In this document: piece after piece, positions 33,242 through 42,178 of the stretch | Numbering within the stretch: position 1 is the first letter of the stretch | Layout: each line of letters begins with the position of its first letter | NCBI RefSeq assembly: GCF_042186555.1 | Contig: NC_133329.1 | Coordinates: 187,585,206-187,649,205, forward strand | DNA length: 64,000 bases | Source of the DNA: Aquarana catesbeiana | Taxonomy: Eukaryota; Chordata; Amphibia; Anura; Ranidae | Direction of reading: 5' to 3' | The notes under the pieces: model-generated | Told to the model about the DNA's origin: nothing | What the model saw: the letters and a program-made list of their open reading frames with translations, nothing else | Databases searched by the model: none | Program-made: the position numbers and the translations under genes

Positions 33242-34144
33242 AACTTAAGCTTTTGGAATGTCAGGGAGTTGGGTAACCCGGCTAAGAAAACTGCAGTTTT
33301 TGCTATGTTGGAGAGATACGGAATAGGACTGGCCTGTCTGCAGGAAACACATTTAACAAAACATACAATGTTACAACTGAAGAATAGGAAATATCATCAC
33401 CAGTACCACTCGGTGTACTACTCCTATTCTAGGGGGGTGAGTATGATGGTGAGAACTGGAGTAGCTTTTTCCTGCAGGCAGGTCAGTGTAGATGAAATGG
33501 GGTGTTATATTTTTCTTTATTGTCTGTTGGAGAACAGGCAATATGTTCTGGCAAATATATACATTCCTCCGCCTTTTAAATTGGAGGTTATGTATAGACT
33601 GATGGAATGTATGGTAGATAAGGAAGATGTGCCAGTTATAATAATGGGAGATTTTAATGAGGTTCTCCATAAAAATGTCGATAGATTTCCTTCTTGTTCG
33701 CAACTGGAGAATGCTGGGAAAAATCGGCTATGCCATTTTCTGGAGGAAGCTGGGCTGATCGATATGTGGAGAGTGCGGAATCCGGGAGTACAGCAATATT
33801 CTTGCTTCTCAAGCTCTTATTCCACACTCTCCCGGATAGATATGGCACTGGGGAATGGGGAAGCGCTTCAGAAGGTTAAAAATATAACCTATTTGCCTAG
33901 AGGAGTTTCAGACCACTCGCCAAAGGTGCTATCACTGACACTAGGGGGAAAAAGGGCCCCAGGAAGTTGGAGAATAAGCCAATTTTGGTTTGAATTAATG
34001 AGGAATGAAGTTTTGCCAAAGCTGAAAGAATTTGTAGAGTTCAACACAGATACAGCATCAACTGGGATACTTTGGGATACCTTAAAAGCGTTTCTTAGAG
34101 GTATCTTGATCCAGCAGGTGGCAAAAATTAAGAAAAAAATCTAG
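33242..34144 (+). pseudogene. L1-B ORF2 endonuclease
   Basis: Reads SFWNVRELGNPAKKTAVF, CLQETHL (catalytic Glu), VLANIYIPPP, IIMGDFNEVLHK, SRIDMALGNG and GVSDHSPKVLSL. These are the conserved blocks of the L1 endonuclease in the right order. The frame is open from about 33269 to 34144 and then shifts into the linker. The inverted-duplication arm ends inside it at 33850. Confidence 0.8.
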
Positions 34145-34289
34145 GGAATGGGAGGATAGTATTAGGAAGGAGGCTACGGAAGCAGAAAATAACTATGTAA
34201 AAGATCCAACCCCGGAAAAACAAAAAATATGGCTTAATAAACAGCAAGGGTATAGAATTGCAATCACGAGAAAGGTAGAGAATAAGCGG

Positions 34290-35803
34290 GTTGTCCCAGA
34301 AGTGGTGCTCCTTTGGAGAAGGGGAGTGTGTGGGACGAATGTTGGCTCACTTAGTGAAAGCCAACTCTCCTCCCTCTGGCATAATGACAATCAGGACTGC
34401 AAATGGTGAGATTTTCTCCCTCACAATAGAGGTTGTAGATACATTTGGTGATTATTATGAGAAACTGTATAAATCACAGAGACTGGGAGAGGGAGCAGAA
34501 AAGGAAGGAAGGTCCAATCACCCTAGAGGAGCTACAACTGGCCGTGGCCGGAATGGCCAACCAAAAATCTCCTGGGCCAGATGGACTCCCGATGGAGGTA
34601 TACCAATACTACGGGGAAATATTACTTCCAGAACTGCTTAGGACACTGAGGGGAGCGAAGTTAGAGGGGAAACTGCCAGCTTTGATGCTAGAGGCAACTA
34701 ACATAGCGATACATAAAGAAGGGAAGGACATGTTAGATGTAACATCAAATAGGCCGATATCACTGTTATGCTCAGATGTCAAAATACTAGCTAGGGTATT
34801 ATCAGACAGACTGAATAAAATTGCCTCAAAACTCATTCACCTAGATCAAACAGGATTTATTGCCAATAGATCTACTAGTATAAATATTAGAAGGGCATTC
34901 CTGAATATCCAGTCCCCATCAGAAAGCACGGGATCAAGGGCTGTTTTGACTTGACTAAGGCTTTTGATAGCCTTGAGTGGGAGTATGTCTGGTGTGTCCT
35001 GGAGAAATTTGGGTTTGGACCTTCTTTTATTGGCTGGATAAAAATGCTGTACAACGACCCTAGTGGCAAAGTTAGAATTAACAATGAATACTCGGGAAGA
35101 ATTGCAATGAGCAGGGGAACAAGGCAGGGTTGTCCATTGTCACCACTGCTCGACTTGACTAAGGCTTTTGATAGCCTTGAGTGGGAGTATGTCTGGTGTG
35201 TCCTGGAGAAATTTGGGTTTGGACCTTCTTTTATTGGCTGGATAAAAATGCTGTACAACGACCCTAGTGGCAAAGTTAGAATTAACAATGAATACTCGGG
35301 AAGAATTGCAATGAGCAGGGGAACAAGACAGGGGTGTCCATTGTCACCACTGCTCACCACTGCATTTCCTTGCAATGGAACCTTTGGCAATTGCAATAAG
35401 GTCTAGTTCAGGGATCAGAGGCTTCCAAAGGAAGACGGGAGAGGAAAGAATCGCATTATATGTGGGCGACGTTCTTATCTTTCTGGGTGACACCGGTCAA
35501 TCTTTGAGAACGGCAATGAAATTAGTGGAGGAGTTTGGAAGATGTACATGTTTGGTGATAAATTGGGAGAAGTCAGAACTGTTGCCAGTGGACCCTATTG
35601 ATACCCCGATTGTGCTAGAAATGCCGCAACTGGAAGTGGTAGACACGATGATATACCTGGGCATATATCCGACAAGAGATTCTAATCAATATATCAATAA
35701 AAATATGATACCATTATTGACTAAATTTAAACAAAAAAGTAAAATTTGGAGCCGGCTCACTTTGTCGGTAGCGGGCCGATGCAGCCTTTTTAAAATTATA
35801 TGA
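34290..35803 (+). pseudogene. L1-B ORF2 reverse transcriptase, with duplication and damaged active site
   Basis: Blocks: SPGPDGLPMEVYQYYGE, SNRPISLLCSDVKILARVL, DQTGFIANRSTSINIRRAF, then the palm DLTKAFDSLEWEYVW and GTRQGCPLSPLL. The last two occur twice because of a 204-bp tandem repeat. Further on, the YADD box reads YVGDVLIFL, so one catalytic Asp is replaced by Gly. The stop before 34951 and the shift near 35375 add to this. Dead on several counts. Confidence 0.8.
34948..35355 (+). repeat. Two tandem copies of 204 bp inside the reverse transcriptase
   Basis: 34948-35151 and 35152-35355 are nearly identical. The unit is 68 codons and stays in frame, running from DLTKAFDSLEW to QGCPLSPLL. 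Only a few base differences are visible (for example AGGCAGGGTTGTCC versus AGACAGGGGTGTCC). Confidence 0.9.
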
Positions 35804-35840
35804 TGCCCCAACTGCTATATCTGCTACATAATTCCCCAGT

Positions 35841-36756
35841 GTGGATTTGCAAAAATGGTTTAAAAAAATAGAATCTCACTTCAGGCAGATGATCTGGAAA
35901 AAGGGCCAGGCAAGGATTGGGCTGCAAACACTGCAGTTGCCGACGGAGAAGGGGGGTTTAGCAGTGCCTCACCCTAGAAGCTATTATCTAGCAGCACAAT
36001 TGCAACATCTAATGGGATGTGATATAAAGGGCGGGGGTAGTGCAAGCAGGAGAATATTGTTGACAGGAGCCCTGCATAATACCATAGTAGATGCGCTAGA
36101 GGCGGAATCTTTCATTCAGAAGAAACCCACAAAAAACATGGTTATAAAGGTATGGAGAACAGTTAAAATATTGATGGGATATACAGGAATATTGGAGTAT
36201 ACCCCTTTGTGGAATAATACGAATCTGCAGGAGTTGGCGCAAATAGAAAGAGTTGAATAATGGGAAAAAAAGGGCATAACCAGGTTGATTCAACTATACG
36301 ATGGTAGCACCCTGAAAACATTCTCAGACCTGAGAAAAGAATATGACATACCACATAATTTATTTTATAGATATTTACAGATCAGACATGCATTGGCAGC
36401 TCAGTTTAGGACACATATGCTAGAGTGGAACAAAGCTCCCCTTCTTCAAAGGATATTTGCATTGGACAAGACCAGAGGGCTTATATCCGTGCTCTATGGG
36501 CAGATACATAATAGAACCAGCCCAGATCCAGAACTCCCTAACCTGAAAAGGAGATGGGAGGAGGATACAGGGGAGATAATACAGGAGCATTGGAAAAAGA
36601 TACTGGAGATGGGGCCGTCGGTGTCAGTCTCTCCTCCACACAGAGTGTCACATTTGATGTTGATATACAGAACTTACTATACCCCTAAGAAACTATTTAT
36701 GTTTAGTAAAAGAGCTGATGCCGACTGCCCCAGATGCCAGGGAATGATTATTGCTA
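35841..36756 (+). pseudogene. L1-B ORF2 C-terminal region
   Basis: Two frames (35841-36260 and 36285 on) with IESHFRQMIWKKGQARIG, TEKGGLAVPHPRSYYLAAQL and, near the end, PKKLFMFSKRADADCPRC. The last cysteines begin the usual Cys/His motif of L1 ORF2. The frame continues past 36756, but that text is translated U2 snRNA and unrelated DNA, so the true L1 ends there, about 80-100 residues short. Confidence 0.7.
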
Positions 36757-36811
36757 ATTGCTTCTCGGCCTTTTGGCGAAGATCAAGTGTAGTATCTATT
36801 CTTATCAGTTT
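36757..36811 (+). ncRNA. U2 snRNA 5' fragment (nt 1-55)
   Basis: Matches vertebrate U2 snRNA from its first nucleotide to about nucleotide 55 with three differences visible by eye. It includes CTTCTCGGCCTTTTGG and GATCAAGTGTAGTATC, the branch-point-recognition segment. It is immediately preceded by L1-B ORF2, not by a U2 promoter, so it is not a functional gene. A weak further resemblance to the U2 3' region (CTTGCTTCCGTCC, about 36827) follows. It most likely entered as RNA-derived sequence. Confidence 0.8.
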
Positions 36812-37933
36812 CCAGGAGGTGGCGCTTGCTTCCGTCCCTGATCTATGGCGAAATAGAGATGGGATTGCGGTTGCTATGCAAAACCTGCTGGAGTGAAGGT
36901 GACCTGGAGCGGTTTGTAGCCGAAAGGGAAGCCTTCTGATGGGGATGGAGAACCACGGGGTCTGAACCAGAGGGTCGGGACCCTGGCCTTCTGGCCTGGA
37001 TTGGGGCGGATCTAGCTCCAGATAGTTATTTGGGAGAGAACGCTTACTCCTGCCTTGCAAGGGGGGGAGGGAGTGGCAAGTACTTCCCGAATGTAATTAG
37101 GAGGAGTGATGGGAGCGACGGCAGAGCCTGATGGTAAAGGGCTCTTTCCGGCTTCCTGATCTCCATATCCTTCCTGTCTGTGGTGGGGTCTGCTGTGGTC
37201 TGGGCTGGGTGGTCAGGGCTTTTTCGAAAAGCCAGTGGTGAATGTGCCCCTGAAGTGGCAGTTCAGGGGTGCCGTATAGTCACGGTGTGAAAGCACTTGA
37301 TTTTATGGCACCATGGTCACTTCACCACAACACACGTTTTTCGCACCTGCCTCTTGGGCCGGGCCTTTTGGCCAGGACCAGGGGAAATTTTTATGCCTGG
37401 CCGGAGGGCCGGCCATTGTATAGCACAATGGCCACTTTCACTCTCCCATCTCACTATCTTCCCCACTCTTTCTTTTACCCCTGTTTGTCACCTTTTTGTT
37501 TTTTTTTTGGTTGTCTTTGTATACACGTTTTGTCACTGTGTGGCGAGTAGGGTGTGGGTCCTCGGGCCTACTCTGAAAGTCTTGGGAGGGGGTGGACATA
37601 GGCCTTTTGGCTTGGTTCGCCCTCTCCTTTGAGGGGTCTCTCTTCGGGAGAGCCCCACTGTACTTGGGTTGGTCTGCTTCGGCAGTCCTTCCAGTTGTGG
37701 GGGTCTGCCTGGTTTTGGCCGGATGGACCCTTTGTCTGAGTACCTCAGTCCCTGTCTGGAGCCTAACGCCCCGGGGGATCAGGGTAAGGTCCTTCCCTAG
37801 TGGAGGACTCTGTACACCCGTTGCACTTTTTTGTGTTTCACTCTCTATGTGTGGGCACTTTTTTTTGGCACCGGGTGGAAGTTTTTGAGGTGTGTTTTGC
37901 ACGCCACTGGCTTTTCGATAGAAAAAAAATAAA
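36812..37933. other. GC-rich, non-coding; possible 5' leader of another retroelement
   Basis: No supported gene. The stretch is GC-rich, with repeated words CCTTTTGGC and GGGCC, and is bounded on the left by U2 nt 55 and on the right by CR1-B. If the U2 fragment is the upstream part of a U2-targeting L1 of the Keno type, this would be that element's leader. This is hypothesis only. Confidence 0.3.
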
Positions 37934-39408
37934 TCACACAAATAGGAAACATAAGGGTAATACAAAGACACTGAATTTCAAAAGAGCCAACTTCCCTAAA
38001 CAAACCTTGCTAGAAGGCATAAATTGGAATAAAATCTTAGGAACAAAGAACAAGGAGGAGAGGATGGGTTTGCTTTAACAGCATATTAAATAAGGGCATT
38101 TGCCAATGCATCCCATTGGGTAATAAATTTAAAAGAGCGAACAAAAGTCCTGGATGGCTTAACTCCAATGTAAAAATTCATATAAAAGCAAAAGAGAAGG
38201 CCTTCAAAAAATACATGGTTGAGGGATCATCATCAGCATTCCGACTTTATAAAGAATACAAAAAGAAATGTAAGGGTGCAACTAGAGCAGCTAAGATAGA
38301 ACACGAAAGACACATAGCAGAGGAGAGCAAAATTAAATCCCAAGAAATTCTTTAAGTATATAAACAGAAAAAAAGGGAGGACAGACCATATTGCTCCCCA
38401 TAAAGAATGAGGAAGGAAATCTGGTTAGAAAGGATGGGGAGATGGTGAAGGTATTGAATTTATTATTCTCCTCAGTCTTCACGAGGGAATCGGGGGACTT
38501 CAGTAACCAAAACTGCAGTGTTTATCCTCATGACACATCACAGGAAGCACCTCCATGGTTAACAGAGGACAGAATTAAAATTAGACTTGAGAAACTTAAC
38601 ATTAATAAGTCATAGGGACCAGATGGCTTGCACCCAAGGGTCCTTAGGGAACTCGGTCAAGTACTTGCCAGACCATTGTTCCTAATTTTTACTGACAGTC
38701 TACTGACTGGCATGGTACCAGCTGATTGGAGAAAAGCCAGTGTAGCACCAATATTTAAAAAGGGCCCAAAATACATCCCTGGGAATAACAGACAAGTTAG
38801 CCTAATATCAATAGTATGCAAGCTCTTGGAGGGGATGATAAGGGACTATATACAAGATTTTAGTAATGAGAATGGTATTATTAGCAGTAATCAGCATGGA
38901 TTCATGAAGAATCGTTCTTGCCAAACCAATCTATTAACCTTCTATTTGGAGGTGAGTTGTCATCTAGATAAAGGAAGGCCCGTACACATGGTGTATCTGG
39001 ATTTTGAAAAAGCATTTGACACAGTTCCCCATAAACATTTACTGCACAAAATAGGGTCAGTTAGCATGGATCATAGGGTGAGTACATGGATTGAAAACTG
39101 GCTACAAGGGCGAGTTCAGAGGGTGGTGATAAATGTGGAGTACTCGGAATGGTCATGGGTGGGTAGGGGGGTCCCTCAGGGTTCTGTGCTGGGACCAATC
39201 CTATTTAATTTGTTAATAAATGACCTGGAAGATGGGGTAAACAGTTCAATCTCTATATTTGCGGACGATACAAAGCTAAGCAGGTCAATAACTTCGCCGC
39301 AGGATGTGGAAACCTTGCAAAAAGATCTGAACAAATTAATGGGGTGGGCAACTACATGGCAAATTAGGTTCAATGTAGAAAAATGTAAAATAATGCATTT
39401 AGGTGGCA
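37934..39408 (+). mobile_element. CR1-B: internal CR1 fragment
   Basis: Plus-strand CR1, closely related to CR1-A. It has the linker (NHTNRKHKGNTKTLNFKRAN, GWLNSNVKIHIKAKEKAF, ERHIAEES) with frameshifts, then a reverse transcriptase open from 38628 (MHPRVLRELGQVLARPLF, MVYLDFEKAFDTVPHK, RGVPQGSVLGPILF, FADDTKLSRS) to FNVEKCKIMHLGGK at 39408. There it passes in frame into the minisatellite of gypsy-3. The thumb and 3' end are missing. Confidence 0.85.
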
Positions 39409-40570
39409 AAGAAAGTGGGAAAGCGGGCACTTCAGACTGGAAAGCGGGTACATCAGACCGGAAGGCAGGCACCAAGACATCAGGCTGGAAGGCAGGCACC
39501 GAGACATCAGACTGGAAAGCAGGCACATCAGACTGGAAAGCGGGCGCATCAGATAGGAAGGCAGGCACCAAGACATCAGGCTGGAAGGCAGGCACCAAAA
39601 CATCAGGCTGGAGGGCAGGCATTGAGACATCAGGCTGGAGGGCAGGCATCGAGACATCAGGCTGGAGGGCAGGCATCGAGACATCAGACTGGAAAGTGGG
39701 CACGTCAGACTGGAAAGCGGGCACATCAGACTGGAAAGCAGGCACATCAGACTGGAAAGCGGGCACATCAGACTGGAAGGAAGGCACATCAGACTGGAAG
39801 GAAGGCACATCAGAGTGGAAGGCAGGCACATCAGACTGGAAGGCAGGCACCAGGACATCAGACTGGAAGGCAGGCACATCAGACTGGATGGCAGGCACAT
39901 CAGACTGGAAGGCAGGCACCAGGACATCAGACTGGAAGGCAGGCACATCAGACTGGAAGGCAGGCACATCAGACTGGAAGGCAGGCACATCAAACTGGAA
40001 GGCAGGCGCATCAAACTGGAAGGCAGGCACATCAAACTGGAAGGCAGGCATCAGGACACCAGACTGGAAGGCAGGTATCAGGGCATCAGACTGGAAGGCA
40101 GGCACATCAGACTGGAAGGTAGGCATATCAGACTGGGACACTGGCAGCACAACTTCAGGCTGGAACATGGACACAAGGTCATCAGATCGGTCAGTAGGTA
40201 CTGAAACATCGGACTGGGTAGTAGGCACTGAGGCATCAGACTGGGTAGCAGGCACTGGGACGTCAGACTGGGTAGCAGGCACTGGGACGTCAGGCTGGTT
40301 AGCAGGCACTGGGACGTCAGGCTGGGTAGCAGGCACTGGGACGTCAGGCTGGGTAGCAGGCACTGGGACGTCAGGCTGGGTAGCAGGCACTGGGACGTCA
40401 GGCTGGGTAGCAGGCACTGGGACGTCAGGCTGGGTAGCAGGCACTGGGACGTCAGGCTGGGTAGCAGGCACTGGGACGTCAGGCTGGGTAGCAGGCACTG
40501 GGACGTCAGGCTGGGTAGCAGGCACTGGGACGTCAGGCTGGGTAGCAGGCACTGGGACGTCAGGCTGGAG
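39409..40570 (-). repeat. Coding minisatellite, 21- and 27-bp units (gypsy-3, internal copy 2)
   Basis: Tandem units whose plus-strand form is GCAGGCACATCAGACTGGAA (21 bp) or the same with a 6-bp extension (27 bp). From 40195 on, about 13 copies of a 27-bp unit with GCAGGCACTGGGACGTCAGG. On the minus strand these encode PAFQSDV (7 aa), PAFQSDVLV (9 aa) and PATQPDVPV (9 aa). All unit lengths are multiples of three, and the coding frame stays open for over 400 codons, as expected if the array evolved inside a gene. It is cut at 39409 against CR1-B. Confidence 0.9.
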
Positions 40571-41480
40571 TGGATTAGCTGGTGCGAAGGCAGGTTGGGT
40601 GCAGAGGCAGGTTGGGTTACTGGCAGGATCAAATGGGTAGGAAAGAACTTCCGTCTCTTTTTAGGTTTAGCTACTGAAGTCCTATAGGTAACTGCAGGAC
40701 TGTAGGTAGGGAATGAAGCAGACTGGAGAGGAGGGTTGGAATAAGGCAGGGAAGAGGTAACAGTAGCTGGGGGAAGTTCTTGAGGGATTACAGGGAGACG
40801 AGAAGAGGCAGGTGGGTTAAAGGCAGGATAGGTGCAGGGAGTAGAAACTGGGTATTGATATTTGGTGGGAAGCAGGGTGTACTGAGCTGCGACTGAAGCT
40901 GCCATAGGTGAAGAGGAAAAAGAGATTTGGGCTGGCAGGTGTCTGATGGCAGAAGTGGTTAGTTGTGGGTTGGCTGGGACTGATTGCAGCATATCAGACC
41001 AAGAGTATGGGTTGCACAAACTGTAGTTTACATTCTGCCTGTCTGACCAGGGACTGAACAGACTCAACGCACTCTGTTATCATTTGTTGTGAGCAGGCTG
41101 AATAGTGTTCACAAAAGTATGTGGGATCATCCTCCAAAAGCCATACCAGGGATACAACTTGATTAATATTAAAAGGTGGAGAAAAAACATCACGGCCTTT
41201 GGGAATACCGGGCAGGGCCAGCTCTGTACATATGTGAATTAAAGGCTGCACATCCCCAAACAGCAAACAACCCTGATCCACCAGAGAGTGAGCTAAACGC
41301 ATGATTTCAAACAACTGGTCACTCGTCCCCTCCTTAAGTGTCTGGCCGAGATATTCCCCACTCTCAGACGCCAGCACAGCATAGTAACTAATAACATCCA
41401 AATTCATTTCACCTGAAGTAAACAGAACCGAGATGGTTCCTCTGTGCAGCCACTTCTGGTCAGGAATGGCCTTGGTATAC
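40571..41480 (-). pseudogene. Gypsy-3 Gag-like protein, internal copy 2
   Basis: Minus strand, starting at ATG 41407, 73 nt after the LTR at 41481: MNLDVISYYAVLASESGEYL, LFEIMRLAHSLVDQGCLLFG, LALPGIPKGRDVFS, VVSLVWLLEDDPTYFCEHYS, VQSLVRQAEC. This frame ends near 40994. A proline- and serine-rich continuation in the next frame (LCNPYSWSDMLQSVPANPQL, then KPKKRRKFFPTHL) leads into the repeat zone. It resembles Gag in position, size and a basic patch (KPKKRRK), but I do not recognise the family. No reverse transcriptase, protease or integrase is present anywhere in the element. Confidence 0.55.
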
Positions 41481-42178
41481 TGTCAGGTATCAGGTGTGAC
41501 CAGAGCTGTGTAGACAGCAAAAGAGGAATAAACGCAGGTAAGGTGAAAATTTATAAATTATTAAAGATAAGTGAATAAATACAACCTCCTCCAATATACT
41601 ACAATGTGTAATCAAACAACCACCAACAGAAACTCACAAATAATAACAGACATATATATACAAGTAAAGGGGAATACCAGAATCATAAACAGGGCCAGGC
41701 CAGGGTCGACAACGGGAGGTCAGCAGCTGGGGAAAGGAAGACAAACAGGACAAGGAGAGGATGGATCACAGGAGGGACGGGTCAGGGTACAAGGCTCAAG
41801 GTCCAGGGTTCAGGTAACAGACAGCAACAAGATCAGGTTCAGGTACGGGTACAGGCACAGATGCAAAGCTTCACAGGGTCAGGGTCAGGGTGCAAGCAAG
41901 ATACCAAGGCAAGGCATCAGTGTGTCTGCCGGGTAATTATACACACCTTCTACAATCACTCAGATGACGCCTAATTGCAGGAGATGATGTCGGCCCCACA
42001 CTGCCAGGAACTACCCGCTGGTGGACGCCAGTACTGTGGCCCAAGGATCACATAATACCACCAACAGGGAAAGGCTCCCCAGGCAGTTCCAGAATGCCAG
42101 GGGACACCTGCTGGTGCACCACAGTACTGTACACCAAATCTCAGACAGTATCATCAGTGGGTGGAACCTTTCCTGACA
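41481..42178 (-). repeat. Gypsy-3 LTR, middle copy
   Basis: 698 bp. On the minus strand it starts TGTCAGGAAAGG at 42178 and ends ATACCTGACA at 41481 (TG...CA). It is the 3' LTR of internal copy 1 and the 5' LTR of internal copy 2. The polypurine tract GAGGGGGGTAC lies just upstream on the minus strand (42179-42192). It matches the LTR at 44741-45444. Confidence 0.85.

Larger units (their letters stand above)
28891..33850 (-). repeat. Right arm of the large inverted duplication
   Basis: Reverse complement of 11285-14873, plus about 1.36 kb (32212-33576) absent from the left arm. It begins at the same point of gypsy-1 protease where the left arm ends (CCTCCCTGTT) and ends in L1-B ORF2 at ATAGATATGGCACTG. 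The spacer between the arms is about 14 kb. Confidence 0.85.
30834..36756 (+). mobile_element. L1-B, right copy: Tx1-type L1 LINE
   Basis: Plus-strand L1 with leader (30834-31488, interrupted upstream by gypsy-1), ORF1 (31489-32582), inter-ORF spacer (32583-33241) and ORF2 (33242-36756). The 3' end is lost: ORF2 runs directly into a U2 snRNA 5' sequence at 36757. The leader from 30834 to about 31440 has no supported ORF. Confidence 0.85.

Noticed and set aside
36757..36811. Functional U2 snRNA gene
   Set aside because: Only 55 of about 190 nt are present, and the upstream DNA is L1 ORF2 without snRNA promoter elements.
39370..40035. Long minus-strand frame of Leu/Ser/Pro/Cys repeats, and the matching long frames on the plus strand
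   Set aside because: Frame shadows of the 21/27-bp minisatellite. Any frame of a stop-free unit with a length divisible by three stays open.
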